Positions 26,820-35,403 of a stretch of 64,000 nt of DNA are shown piece after piece. Location of the stretch: positions 2,022,756 through 2,086,755 of the forward strand of contig JBBCGJ010000001.1 in NCBI GenBank assembly GCA_037200985.1, written 5' to 3'. The notes under the pieces were generated by a model. It saw only the letters and a list, made by a program, of their open reading frames with translations, ran no database searches and was not told the DNA's origin. A program made the position numbers and the translations under genes. Position 1 is the stretch's first letter; each line of letters starts with the position of its first letter. Source of the stretch: Rhizomicrobium sp. (GTDB lineage: Bacteria; Pseudomonadota; Alphaproteobacteria; Micropepsales; Micropepsaceae).

Positions 26820-28412
26820 CTATGCCCCGATGGCGGCTCTTGCCAATTCGGAGGGGGGCGCAGCCGGCGAAGCCTTTTCCCGGTCGCGCAAGATCTTTCG
26901 ATTGATCTTTCCTGCCGGCGTCTTCGGCAATTCGTCGGTTATCACGATCTGCCGAGGATATTCATGCTGGCTGAGATGCTTGCGGGTAAAATCCTGAAGC
27001 TCCTTTATGAATTCCGCGCTTGTGGCTCGCTTTGCCACGACGAACGCCTTCACGATCTGGCCTCTCGTGCTGTCCGGCACGCCGATGACGGCAGCTTCGC
27101 GCACATCGTCATGCTTCATCAGGACATTTTCGATTTCGGCGGCACTCATCGTCCAGCCGGCGGAGATTATGACGTCGTCCGCCCGGCCCGCGTGAAAGAA
27201 ATATCCGTCGCTATCGACGGTCGAGAGATCCTTGGTCGAAAGCCACGTTCCGCGGCGCTCGAGGAAGAGTTCGCCGACCTCGTTGCAAGGCGACGGCGTA
27301 CCCTGCGCCGTGCGGACCTCGAGCCGGATGCCCGGTACCGGCTTGCCCAACGATCCCCGTTTCACTTCGAAATCGTCGGCTCCGGGATAGTTCACCAGCA
27401 CCACGCCGATTTCCGTCGTGCCATACATGCTGCACGCCAGGATGCCGAACGTGTTCTCCACGAAGTCCAATGTGGAGCTGTCTATGGGTTCGCCGGTATA
27501 GGAAATCTTTTCGAGGACGAATTCCGACGGATCGAGCGATCCGGCGAGCTTCATCATACGATAGTGTGTCGCGGCGGCCGAAAGATTGGTGACCCGAAAT
27601 TCCTTCAGCGCGGACACCAGGTTGCTCGCGTCGAACTTTCCCGAAAGCGTGCCCGTTGTCACGCCCAAGGCGAGCGGCGCCAGCGTTCCATGCCAAAGGC
27701 CATGCCCCCACGCGGGCGATGACGGGCAGAAGAAGGCGTCGCCCGGCCGAATCCCGCTCCCGTACAGCGCCGCCGCCATCAGCACCACCAAGGAGCCGTG
27801 CGAATGCGCGACCGCCGCCGGCAATTCGCGCGTGGTGCCCGACGTGTATTGAAGAATGGCCGTATCTGCCGCCCTGGTGCCGCTATCGTAACTGGCAGGA
27901 AAACGGTCAAGCGAACGCAGAAACTCCGTATCGGCCTCCACGACTTCGACGTCGGTCGCTTCCCGCGCCATTTGGGCCTTCTCCGGCGCGACGATCAAAA
28001 GCCTCGGGCGGCAGTCGTCGACACGAAGCCGAAGCCCATCGGGACCGAAGAGCGTGAAGAGCGGAACGCCGATCGCACCTGCCCGCATCGTGCCAAAAAG
28101 GCTTATATAAAAGGCCTCGGACGGATCCAGCATGAAGGCCACCCGATCGCCCGCACGGATGCCTTTGTCCGCAAGCCAATGCGAAAATTGCGCGGACCGC
28201 GTCATCAACCGCGAATACGTCAAGTGGTCGCGCCTGCCGTCGCTGTACGCAATTCTCACGGCCACGCGCGAGTCATCGTTCGCGTGGCGGTCGATACATT
28301 CCTTTGTAATATTGAATGTTTCCTTGGTACCATCGAACAGTTTCCAGACGGCAGCCTTCGAGTAATACTTCTGGGCATCTGCGTAGCTTGTGAAATCGGT
28401 AAGCCGGGGCAT
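26820..28412 (-). CDS. AMP-forming acyl-CoA synthetase with atypical P-loop
   Basis: A 530-residue ANL ligase resembling acetyl-/medium-chain and benzoate-CoA ligases. The ATP P-loop, normally TSGTTG-x-PKG, reads TSGTTRELPAAV, so the usual Gly and Lys are changed; I believe similar loops occur in a subgroup of active ligases. The later motifs are intact: CSMYGTTEIG, DGYFFHAGRADDVIISAGW and the catalytic Lys in KTPAGKINRKIL. The ATG at 28412 has GGAG 11 nt upstream. It is paired with the acyl-CoA dehydrogenase downstream and diverges from the IclR regulator gene. Confidence 0.88.
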   Translation of the reverse strand: MPRLTDFTSYADAQKYYSKAAVWKLFDGTKETFNITKECIDRHANDDSRVAVRIAYSDGRRDHLTYSRLMTRSAQFSHWLADKGIRAGDRVAFMLDPSEAFYISLFGTMRAGAIGVPLFTLFGPDGLRLRVDDCRPRLLIVAPEKAQMAREATDVEVVEADTEFLRSLDRFPASYDSGTRAADTAILQYTSGTTRELPAAVAHSHGSLVVLMAAALYGSGIRPGDAFFCPSSPAWGHGLWHGTLAPLALGVTTGTLSGKFDASNLVSALKEFRVTNLSAAATHYRMMKLAGSLDPSEFVLEKISYTGEPIDSSTLDFVENTFGILACSMYGTTEIGVVLVNYPGADDFEVKRGSLGKPVPGIRLEVRTAQGTPSPCNEVGELFLERRGTWLSTKDLSTVDSDGYFFHAGRADDVIISAGWTMSAAEIENVLMKHDDVREAAVIGVPDSTRGQIVKAFVVAKRATSAEFIKELQDFTRKHLSQHEYPRQIVITDELPKTPAGKINRKILRDREKASPAAPPSELARAAIGA

Positions 28413-28549
28413 TCGCTTCGTTCTCCAAACCAATGATACAGCCTAACATATGCGTTGCATAAGAGGAATAGTCATTTCATAAATAGAATTTGTCTTTCGA
28501 TAGATAAAATGGCAAACCTTCGTGATCGGATCTGGACCAGGAGCTATGA

Positions 28550-29353
28550 ATGGCCGGCACGGCTAAAGCCGATGTTGCTAACGCGCACGACGACGATCAG
28601 GCCGAAGGCAGCAACCGCGCCCCGGCCGTCTCTCGCGCGGCAAGCGTGTTGCGGTTGCTCGCAAGCCAGCGGACGGGCTTGGGCGTGAGCGAAATCGCGC
28701 GTCGCGTCGGCCTGGTGCCCAGCACATGTTTTCACGTCCTGCGGGCACTTGTCGACGAAGGGTTTATCTCCTTCGATTCTGAAAAGAAGACCTACCGGAC
28801 CGGCGTGGGTCTTCTGACGCTGGTGCGCGACGCGATGGCCAGCAGCCAATATCCCCGGGTTGTTCAGCCGGCATTGGAGGAATTGTCCGCGAAGCACCGG
28901 GTCACGGCTGTTGCCGTCGAGCTGGATAGCCGCGAACGTATGGTCGTGGTTGGGATCGCCCGTTCGGACACATTCGTAAGCCTGCATGTGAATGTCGGAA
29001 GCCGCTTTCCTGCATTCATCAGCGCGACCGGACGCTGCGTGGCGGCTGCGTCCGGACTGTCGCGGGCAGAACTGAAAAAGCGATTTGACAGGCTGCACTG
29101 GGAACGCGCACCGAACTTCGAAGACTGGTACTCCGAGGTGGAGCGCGCCCGTCGCGAGGGCGTGGCCACCGATCGAAGCAACTACATTCGCGGCATCGTC
29201 ATCATGTCGACATTGCTTCCGCAGGGTCCGGACAAAGCCGTGCGAGGAATTGCCATCATCGGCTTCGAGCACAATATGTCGGAAAAAATGCTGGCGCCCC
29301 TCCGAAAGGACCTTCTCGAAGCGGCACGGTCGACGGCCGCTCTCTTGCACTAG
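28550..29353 (+). CDS. IclR family transcriptional regulator
   Basis: A 267-residue regulator with an N-terminal winged helix-turn-helix (about residues 28-90, VLRLLASQRTGLGVSEIARR then GLVPSTCFHVLRAL) and the C-terminal IclR effector domain (about 100-260). It is the only DNA-binding regulator inside the 4.4-35.7 kb island, so it is the prime candidate to sense a pathway intermediate. AGGAG lies 6 nt before the ATG. The 137-nt gap to the divergent ligase gene is AT-rich and contains the inverted repeat TTC-ATAAATA-GAA (28475-28487), a likely autoregulatory site. Confidence 0.92.
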   Translation: MAGTAKADVANAHDDDQAEGSNRAPAVSRAASVLRLLASQRTGLGVSEIARRVGLVPSTCFHVLRALVDEGFISFDSEKKTYRTGVGLLTLVRDAMASSQYPRVVQPALEELSAKHRVTAVAVELDSRERMVVVGIARSDTFVSLHVNVGSRFPAFISATGRCVAAASGLSRAELKKRFDRLHWERAPNFEDWYSEVERARREGVATDRSNYIRGIVIMSTLLPQGPDKAVRGIAIIGFEHNMSEKMLAPLRKDLLEAARSTAALLH

Positions 29354-29432
29354 GACCTGCCCGGTTCGCATCCAACGCGCAACGGCGGCGAGTAGATCGC
29401 CGTCCACGGGCCGCCGCTGTTGCCGCCGTCCC

Positions 29433-30863
29433 TTATCGAACTATGTTCGCGGCCAACGTCCTATCGAGCACTTCTCCATAAGGCGGTCGCGTGCCGGCCA
29501 TCCCCGCCAGGTCCTGCAATGTCTGCCGATACACGGTGCGTGCGTGGCTGAAGGTTCGAAAGCCGTCTTCGCCGTGGTAAACGCCCATGCCGGAAGGCCC
29601 GATCCCTCCAAAAGGCAGCTCTTCGTGTGCGACGTGCTGCAGGACGTCATTTATCGTGACGCCGCCCGACGTCGTATTTTGGAGCACCAATTCTTCTTCA
29701 GCCGCGTCGCCGCCAAAATAATATAGGCCGAGCGGCCGGGGCCTCTCATTGACATAGCTGATGGCCTCTTCGACGTTCCTATATGTGAGGATCGGCAGGA
29801 TCGGTCCGAAAATCTCCTCCCGCATCACTCTCATCTCGTCGTTCACGTTGCAGAGCAACGTCAACGGTCGCTTGATGCCGGCAGTACGGTCCTGATTTCC
29901 GCCATTCACATCGATGACCTCGGCGCCTTTTGCGCGCGCGTCGGCAACCAGCCCGTCCAATCTCGCCCGATGGCGGTCATTGATGATCGCCGCGTAGTCC
30001 TTGTTGGCTTCGGCGGAAGGATACGTATTGGCGACGGAGACCTTTATCGCATCGACGATATCGTCCCGCGCCTCCTCCGAAACCAGCACATAGTCCGGCG
30101 CCAGACAGATCTGGCCGGCGTTGAGCATCTTGCCGAGGACGATCCGATCCGCCGCCTGGTGCAGATCCGCCGACCGGCCGATGATGACCGGAGACTTGCC
30201 TCCCAGCTCGAGCGTCACGGGAACCAGATTTTCGGCGGCGGCGCGCAGGACGTGCCGTCCTATTTCGGTCGCACCCGTGAAGAGCAGATGGTCGAACGGC
30301 AGTCCGGCGAACGCCCGGCCAACCTCGGGGCCGCCGGGAAATACCGCAAGTTCGTCCTTGTCGAACGCCGACGCCACAAGCTCGCGCAGCAGCTCCGACG
30401 TCGCGGGCGTGAACTCCGAGGGCTTTATCATCGCGCGATTGCCGGCGGCGAATATCCCGGCCAAGGGCGCGAGCGCCAGGCTGACGGGAAAATTCCACGG
30501 ACTGATATTTCCCACGACACCTTTCGGCTGATGGCGGACATAACCCTTCGCGCCCAGGGCGGGGTACGGCGCGGAGAGATCCCTGACATCGTCGCGCATC
30601 CAGCGATCCAGATTTTCCCGCGCATGCTTAAGGGCCTTGAGCGCGGAGGCGATGTCGGCGAAGCGCGACATCGTTACAGGCCGGTATCCGAAATCGTCCG
30701 ACATCGCATCGCAGAGGCGACGCTCGTGCGATACGAGCATGTCGATGACGCGCCGAATTCGATCCTTGCGCGTTGCGGCCGCGACCGGCCCTTCGGCCAT
30801 AAAAGCCCGTCGCTGCGCGACAAGCACGTCTCGCATCTGTTCCACGGTTGCCTCTGCGATCAC
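29433..30863 (-). CDS. Aldehyde dehydrogenase, coniferyl-aldehyde dehydrogenase-like
   Basis: A 476-residue NAD(P)-dependent aldehyde dehydrogenase. It shows the active-site segment VTLELGGKSP (general-base Glu near residue 210), FTGATEIGRHV, and the nucleophile Cys in NAGQICLAPDYV near residue 250. EEIFGPILPIL is near 350. The N-terminus and the C-terminal SHARTVYRQ/PPYG end match the coniferyl-aldehyde dehydrogenase (CalB-like) group, which accepts aryl and long aliphatic aldehydes. It would oxidise the aldehyde made by the alcohol dehydrogenase at 24.1 kb to the acid needed by the CoA ligases. It is convergent with the IclR gene and divergent from an SDR. Confidence 0.9.
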   Translation of the reverse strand: MIAEATVEQMRDVLVAQRRAFMAEGPVAAATRKDRIRRVIDMLVSHERRLCDAMSDDFGYRPVTMSRFADIASALKALKHARENLDRWMRDDVRDLSAPYPALGAKGYVRHQPKGVVGNISPWNFPVSLALAPLAGIFAAGNRAMIKPSEFTPATSELLRELVASAFDKDELAVFPGGPEVGRAFAGLPFDHLLFTGATEIGRHVLRAAAENLVPVTLELGGKSPVIIGRSADLHQAADRIVLGKMLNAGQICLAPDYVLVSEEARDDIVDAIKVSVANTYPSAEANKDYAAIINDRHRARLDGLVADARAKGAEVIDVNGGNQDRTAGIKRPLTLLCNVNDEMRVMREEIFGPILPILTYRNVEEAISYVNERPRPLGLYYFGGDAAEEELVLQNTTSGGVTINDVLQHVAHEELPFGGIGPSGMGVYHGEDGFRTFSHARTVYRQTLQDLAGMAGTRPPYGEVLDRTLAANIVR

Positions 30864-30969
30864 TTATGCCGCCCCGATATGTGTGTTGTTGCCATGCGCC
30901 GTAGCGCGCACGCTTCCAGCAGACCCCGTGTGCCGCCTCGAAAATTCGCGGCGCGTCGCCCGCCGTTAT

Positions 30970-30998
30970 TGCAGTTATCGTATATCCATTCTACAGAA
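30970..30998 (+). promoter_or_regulatory. Putative promoter and operator of the SDR gene
   Basis: TTGCAG (30970-30975) and TACAGA (30993-30998) are 17 nt apart, a weaker sigma-70 match. TTCT-AC-AGAA (30990-30999), and a wider CATTC-N8-GAATG inverted repeat, overlap the -10 box. They lie between the divergent aldehyde dehydrogenase and SDR genes. Confidence 0.35.
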
Positions 30999-31076
30999 CG
31001 AATGTCAATCGCCACGGCGCGAATCCGATTTCGCAGCTCCGCCGTGCCGGTTTGCAGTCACAAGGGAGGCAACGAA

Positions 31077-31841
31077 ATGGACATCAATCTTCGCGACCGC
31101 GTCGCACTGGTCACCGGCGGCGGCCGCGGCATCGGGCGCGCTATCGCCTTGTCGTTGGCGAAAGCCGGTGCATCCGTGGCGGTCAACTATCGCCGCGACA
31201 AGGACTCGGCGGCGGAGGTCATTGCCGCGATCGCCAAGCTCGACCGGAAAGCGAAAAGCTACTGCGCTTCCGTCGAAGACCTCGCGGATGACGCCCGGAT
31301 GGTCGCCGATGTCGTACGGGATTTTGGCCATATCGACATCCTTGTCAACAATGCCGGCATCGCCAGCCGCGGCCATACCGTCGCCGACACCGATCCGGAA
31401 GAAATGGAACGCGTGATCCGCGTTCATGCCATCGCGCCGTACTATTTGAGCAAGCTGGCACTGCCGCATATGCGCAAGCGGGCGCGCGGCGACATCGTCA
31501 TGATCTCCAGCATCGCGACCTTGAAGAATTCGGCCAACGGCGCGCCCTATAACATGGCGAAGGCCGCCATGGAGGCGCTCGCACTGACGCTCGCCAAGGA
31601 GGAGCGCGGGCACAATATTCGCACCAATATCGTCGCGCCGAGCCTGACCGTGACGGAAATGGGTTCTCGCCTCGCAAAGGCGACAAGCGGGATATCCGAC
31701 ATCGCACAATTGAACGCCAAGTCCCCGTTCGGACGCGTAAGCGTCCCCGACGACGTCGCGTCGGTCGTTACCTTCCTGGTTTCCGAAGCGAGCGCGTATG
31801 TGAACGGGCAGAAGATCAATATCGACGGCGGCGGGACGTAG
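31077..31841 (+). CDS. Short-chain dehydrogenase/reductase (SDR, FabG-like)
   Basis: A 254-residue classical SDR with TGGGRGIGRAIALSLAKAG, NNAGIASRG, the catalytic Ser in MISSIATLKN, and YNMAK. It ends in GQKINIDGGGT. The ATG has GGGAGG 7 nt upstream; in-frame sequence further upstream is not coding. The substrate is unknown, probably a hydroxy- or keto-intermediate of the island pathway. Its last 26 bases overlap the end of the molybdopterin oxidoreductase gene on the other strand. Confidence 0.9.
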   Translation: MDINLRDRVALVTGGGRGIGRAIALSLAKAGASVAVNYRRDKDSAAEVIAAIAKLDRKAKSYCASVEDLADDARMVADVVRDFGHIDILVNNAGIASRGHTVADTDPEEMERVIRVHAIAPYYLSKLALPHMRKRARGDIVMISSIATLKNSANGAPYNMAKAAMEALALTLAKEERGHNIRTNIVAPSLTVTEMGSRLAKATSGISDIAQLNAKSPFGRVSVPDDVASVVTFLVSEASAYVNGQKINIDGGGT

Positions 31842-34002
31842 GCTCGGCCGGCTCTTCGTCCGCATCCTTTTGAGCGGACACGGGTGGGAGTTTTTCGACC
31901 TTGACGGGCACGCCGTTCAGCCAGGACATATAGCTGAGCGGCTCGAACGACCCCGCCCCGACCGGCACCAACGCGTTGTAGTTCGCGCCCGGATTTTCGA
32001 GCGCGACTTGCAATCCATACGACCTTTTGTTGCCGAATCCATGGCTCATGGCCACCACGCCCGGCCGCAAATCATCGTTGATGAAGATCTGCGTTTCGAT
32101 TGAGCCGAATTCCGTGAAGACCCGAACGGGATCGCCATTGTGCAGCGCTCTCGCCGAAGCGTCGGACTCGCACATGTTCAAGGGGTTTTGCGCGTGCTTG
32201 CCGCGGCGAAACTTTTCGGAATTGGCGAACCACGAATTGTGCATATAGGGCGTCCGCAAGGACACCAGCTTGAGCGTGTCGGCCGGCTCCTGTTCCAATT
32301 CCGAAAAGATGGCATGGCATCGCTCGAAAAGCCCGACCGCTTCGAACGACGGGGGACAGCAATCGATTTTCCCGTCGGAATGCTGGAGACACCATTCGTA
32401 AACGATATCCCGACGTTCCTTGGGAAAGACGACCGTGTGCCGGTCCTGTTTGCGGAGTTTCTCGATCGACAATTCTCTTGCCGCCAGCAGGCTGTCGAGC
32501 AGTTTCGAGCTGTCGGGCTGGTCGTCGAGCGGCGATGGCACTCCGATGACCTGCGCGAGCCGTGCCAATATCCACCATTCGTTCCGGCGTCCCGCCGCCG
32601 GCGGCGTCATGGCATCGGTATATTGCACAAAGGGAATCGGCTGCATGCCGCTTCCCAGAAGATTGATGTCCGCGCGTTCGAGCCAATCCGTGGCCGGCAG
32701 AACGAAATCGGAAATTTCGGCCGTTGCGCTCCGGTAAATGTCCACGGTTATCATGGTGTCCAGAGTCTCGCAGGCGCGGCGCATGCGGTCTTCGCCGCCG
32801 ACGGAGAGGAGCGGATTGCCGCCGACGGTTATGAGGGCGCGGATGTCCCCGTTCTCGATCAAATCCGCGAGCAGGACGGCCGGAAGAAGCGAGTAGCCCA
32901 CGGGATCGGGCAGAAACAGAGGACCGAGCGAGGTCTCGATCGTTTGGAGCGCCGACGCCGGCGGAAAGTGATTGATCAGACCGGTCGGTTTATATGCGCC
33001 GCCGTCCCGACCCAGGTTCCCTGTCGTGAAATTCATCATTTCGGCGAGCCAATAGCTGAGCGTGCCTTGGCGGCTCTGGCTGACGCCCGTCGAGACGAAG
33101 GCCACCGCCGATTTCGCGGCCACGAACTCCGCGGCCACTTCCCGTATCTGCTCCGCCGCCAGTCCCGTGACCCGCGCCGCCTTCTCCGGCGGATATTTGG
33201 CGATGAAGCGTTTGAGCGCGTCGAGGTTTTTTCCGTATTTCGACAACACCCCGTCGTCGAACCCGTTCATCGCCTCGATCTCGTTCAAGACGGCCGCCAG
33301 GAAATAGACGTCCGTTCCGGGCTTGATGAGCAGCGTGGGACCGGTTTCGCAGGTCGATGACTCGACCTTCCGGGGATTGACGAACCTGACCTTGCCGCCG
33401 CGCGCGTGAATTTCCTTCACCACATCGTAGTTGTTCGGAGCGGACATGGTGGTCCAGCGAGAGACCTTGGGATTGGAGCCAAGGCACAGCAGATAATGCG
33501 TGTTGTAGAAATCCGGCGTCATCAGGCAGCTGGACGAGCCATATATCTCTTGAGTCGCGCTTACCTTGGACGCCGCGTCCTGCGTGTTGGCGCCAAAGCG
33601 CATCTTCGTATCGATTCGATCCTGGAATTCGCCGATCTGCGCCAGCCCCGCCGCGTTGAACGCCGCGGCGTTGCCGAAGTAGAACGCCACGCTGTTCGGC
33701 CCATATGTCTTCCTCAGCGCCTTCAACCGACGTCCGATTTCCGACAGAGCGCTGTCCCAGTCGGTTTCGACGAATTCACCTCTTGCCTCACGTCGCGGGT
33801 TCGTCCGTTTTTGCGGCCAATTGAGCCGATCCGGATCGTTGTGAATCTCGAGAAAGGACAGCCCCTTATGGCAAGCGACGCCGCCGCAAGGATGCCCAAG
33901 ATCGGGGCTCAGATGAACCAGCGTCTCGTTATCGTCGAATTCGGCGACCAGCGGACAGGCGGGTTCGCAAATGCGGCAGAATGTGTATTTCTGATGAGCC
34001 AC
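31816..34002 (-). CDS. Molybdopterin-dependent oxidoreductase (DMSO reductase/formate dehydrogenase superfamily)
   Basis: A 728-residue Mo/W-bisMGD enzyme. An N-terminal [4Fe-4S] site follows C-x2-C-x3-C (FCRICEPACP), with the fourth Cys in HPCGGVACHKG. The large cofactor domain includes CLGSNPKVSRW, FVNPRKVES, TVGGNPLLSVGG and SDFVLPATDWLE, and the C-terminal molydopterin-dinucleotide-binding domain includes LRTPYMHNSWF. No Tat signal is present, so it is cytoplasmic. The GTG at 34002 puts the cluster motif at the very N-terminus and has GAGAGGG upstream. With the FprA-like reductase and ferredoxin genes directly upstream it forms an electron-transfer unit. The substrate is unknown; formate or a hydroxylated/dehydrogenated ring or side chain are possible. 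Confidence 0.88.
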   Translation of the reverse strand: MAHQKYTFCRICEPACPLVAEFDDNETLVHLSPDLGHPCGGVACHKGLSFLEIHNDPDRLNWPQKRTNPRREARGEFVETDWDSALSEIGRRLKALRKTYGPNSVAFYFGNAAAFNAAGLAQIGEFQDRIDTKMRFGANTQDAASKVSATQEIYGSSSCLMTPDFYNTHYLLCLGSNPKVSRWTTMSAPNNYDVVKEIHARGGKVRFVNPRKVESSTCETGPTLLIKPGTDVYFLAAVLNEIEAMNGFDDGVLSKYGKNLDALKRFIAKYPPEKAARVTGLAAEQIREVAAEFVAAKSAVAFVSTGVSQSRQGTLSYWLAEMMNFTTGNLGRDGGAYKPTGLINHFPPASALQTIETSLGPLFLPDPVGYSLLPAVLLADLIENGDIRALITVGGNPLLSVGGEDRMRRACETLDTMITVDIYRSATAEISDFVLPATDWLERADINLLGSGMQPIPFVQYTDAMTPPAAGRRNEWWILARLAQVIGVPSPLDDQPDSSKLLDSLLAARELSIEKLRKQDRHTVVFPKERRDIVYEWCLQHSDGKIDCCPPSFEAVGLFERCHAIFSELEQEPADTLKLVSLRTPYMHNSWFANSEKFRRGKHAQNPLNMCESDASARALHNGDPVRVFTEFGSIETQIFINDDLRPGVVAMSHGFGNKRSYGLQVALENPGANYNALVPVGAGSFEPLSYMSWLNGVPVKVEKLPPVSAQKDADEEPAEPTSRRRRY

Positions 34003-34031
34003 GGGAACTACCCTCTCTTCCGCACGCAAAG

Positions 34032-35402
34032 TCACGGTTCGGAAAATGCGCAGGCCAGTTGCATGTCGCGATCCGTTATCTTGCGGCGGGGGCGGCCCTG
34101 GGCTCGGCCGCTCTCCCGCTCCGCATGGTCGACGGCCAGCCAGCCGCCCAGATCGACCACCGATGCGCCTCGCGCCTCGATGCGCGAAAGGACGGCGTCC
34201 TTGGTCAGGCCTTTTTGGGTCAGGCGCCCGGCGTCCCAATCTTCGAAAAGATGCCCGATTGTCTCGGAGGCGCACTTCTTGTTGCTTCCGATGATTCCCC
34301 GGCAGCCCCGCTTTATCCAGCCTGTCACATAGACCCCGGCGCGCACGCCGCCGTCGTCCATGACGCGGCCCTCGCAATTGCGGATCACCCCGCGTCTGTC
34401 GTCGAACGGCAGTCCCGGAAAGGGCAGACCCCGATAACCGATCGCACGAAATATCAGGCCGGTATCCAGAAATTCCTCCCGCCCCGCCGCTTGGGCGTGA
34501 AGCCCGTCTCGCCCGCGTACCAGCGCATTGCGCATCGTCAGAAGCCGCTGGACCTTTTCCGTGCCCAGAATCTCCAACGGAGAGGTCAGAAAGCGAAGCA
34601 CGATGCGTTTCGGGCGGTTGCCGGGAGGTCGCGAGCGGATCCGGTTCAATGTCTCTATTTTGCGCTGCGTCTGCCAGTCGAGATCGCGCAGAACGACTTC
34701 GGAACGATCGGGAGGTTCGCCACTCTCCACGACGATGTCGACCTCGTGAAGATGCTCGAGTTCCTCGAGTTCGGGATTGTTGAACGCCGCCTGGAATTGC
34801 CCCCGCCGGCCCAGCACCACGACCTCCTTGACGGCGCTGGCGCGCAAGGCATCCAGCGCATGGTCGGCGATATCGGTTTTTTCCAGGGTTCGGACCGGCG
34901 CGGTGAGAATGCGCGCGACGTCGAGCGCGACGTTTCCGTTGCCGACAACGACCGCGCGGTCGCACGACAGATCGAATTTGAGATGGGCGTAGTCGGGATG
35001 GCCATTGTAGAAGCCCACGAATTCGCGCGCCGACCAGCAGCCCGGCAGCTCCTCGCCCGGGATGCCCATGCGATTATCGCCGGTCGCGCCTACGGCATAG
35101 ACGACGGCGCCGTACCATTCGACGATTTCGGCATGGGAGATCGCATGTCCGATCTCCACATTGCCGATGAACCGGACGCGGGCGTTTCTCAAATAGAAAT
35201 CGAACTGGCGGTCTATGACGAGCTTCTTTTCCGGATGGTCCGGTGCCACGCCGGCTCTCACCAATCCCCACGGCGTGGCCAGCCGCTCGAAGAGATCAAT
35301 CTCGATATTGAGGTCCCGGCGCTCCAGCAATTGCGCGGCGGCGTAGAGACCGGCCGGTCCGGCACCGACGATCGCAACCCGAAATGCCGGAGCGGTGCTC
35401 AT
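34032..35402 (-). CDS. FprA-like NADPH-ferredoxin reductase (adrenodoxin reductase type)
   Basis: A 456-residue FAD protein with the FAD-binding start RVAIVGAGPAGLYAA (residues 8-22) and DLFERLATPWGLVRAGVAPDHPEKK, the hallmark of adrenodoxin reductase/FprA. The NADP site is VVVGNGNVALDVARIL, and the late YVTGWIKRG segment is also typical. It transfers electrons between NADPH and a ferredoxin. The start lies 1 nt after the ferredoxin stop, and the molybdopterin enzyme gene follows 29 nt later, so the three products probably form a chain NADP(H)-reductase-ferredoxin-Mo enzyme. It might also serve the 2Fe-2S ferredoxin at 5.3 kb. Confidence 0.93.
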   Translation of the reverse strand: MSTAPAFRVAIVGAGPAGLYAAAQLLERRDLNIEIDLFERLATPWGLVRAGVAPDHPEKKLVIDRQFDFYLRNARVRFIGNVEIGHAISHAEIVEWYGAVVYAVGATGDNRMGIPGEELPGCWSAREFVGFYNGHPDYAHLKFDLSCDRAVVVGNGNVALDVARILTAPVRTLEKTDIADHALDALRASAVKEVVVLGRRGQFQAAFNNPELEELEHLHEVDIVVESGEPPDRSEVVLRDLDWQTQRKIETLNRIRSRPPGNRPKRIVLRFLTSPLEILGTEKVQRLLTMRNALVRGRDGLHAQAAGREEFLDTGLIFRAIGYRGLPFPGLPFDDRRGVIRNCEGRVMDDGGVRAGVYVTGWIKRGCRGIIGSNKKCASETIGHLFEDWDAGRLTQKGLTKDAVLSRIEARGASVVDLGGWLAVDHAERESGRAQGRPRRKITDRDMQLACAFSEP

Positions 35403-35403
35403 C

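Noticed and set aside
29379..29422. Possible bidirectional terminator between IclR and aldehyde dehydrogenase genes
   Set aside because: GC-rich complementary stretches exist but with mismatches, and no T-tract on either strand.
29970..31076. Long open frame on the plus strand continuing in-frame into the SDR at 31077
   Set aside because: It is antisense to the aldehyde dehydrogenase, has arginine-rich shadow composition, and the SDR has its own GGGAGG-ATG start.
34003..34965. N-terminal extension of the molybdopterin oxidoreductase frame
   Set aside because: It is an out-of-frame shadow of the FprA-like gene; the [4Fe-4S] motif should be at the N-terminus, as obtained with the GTG at 34002.
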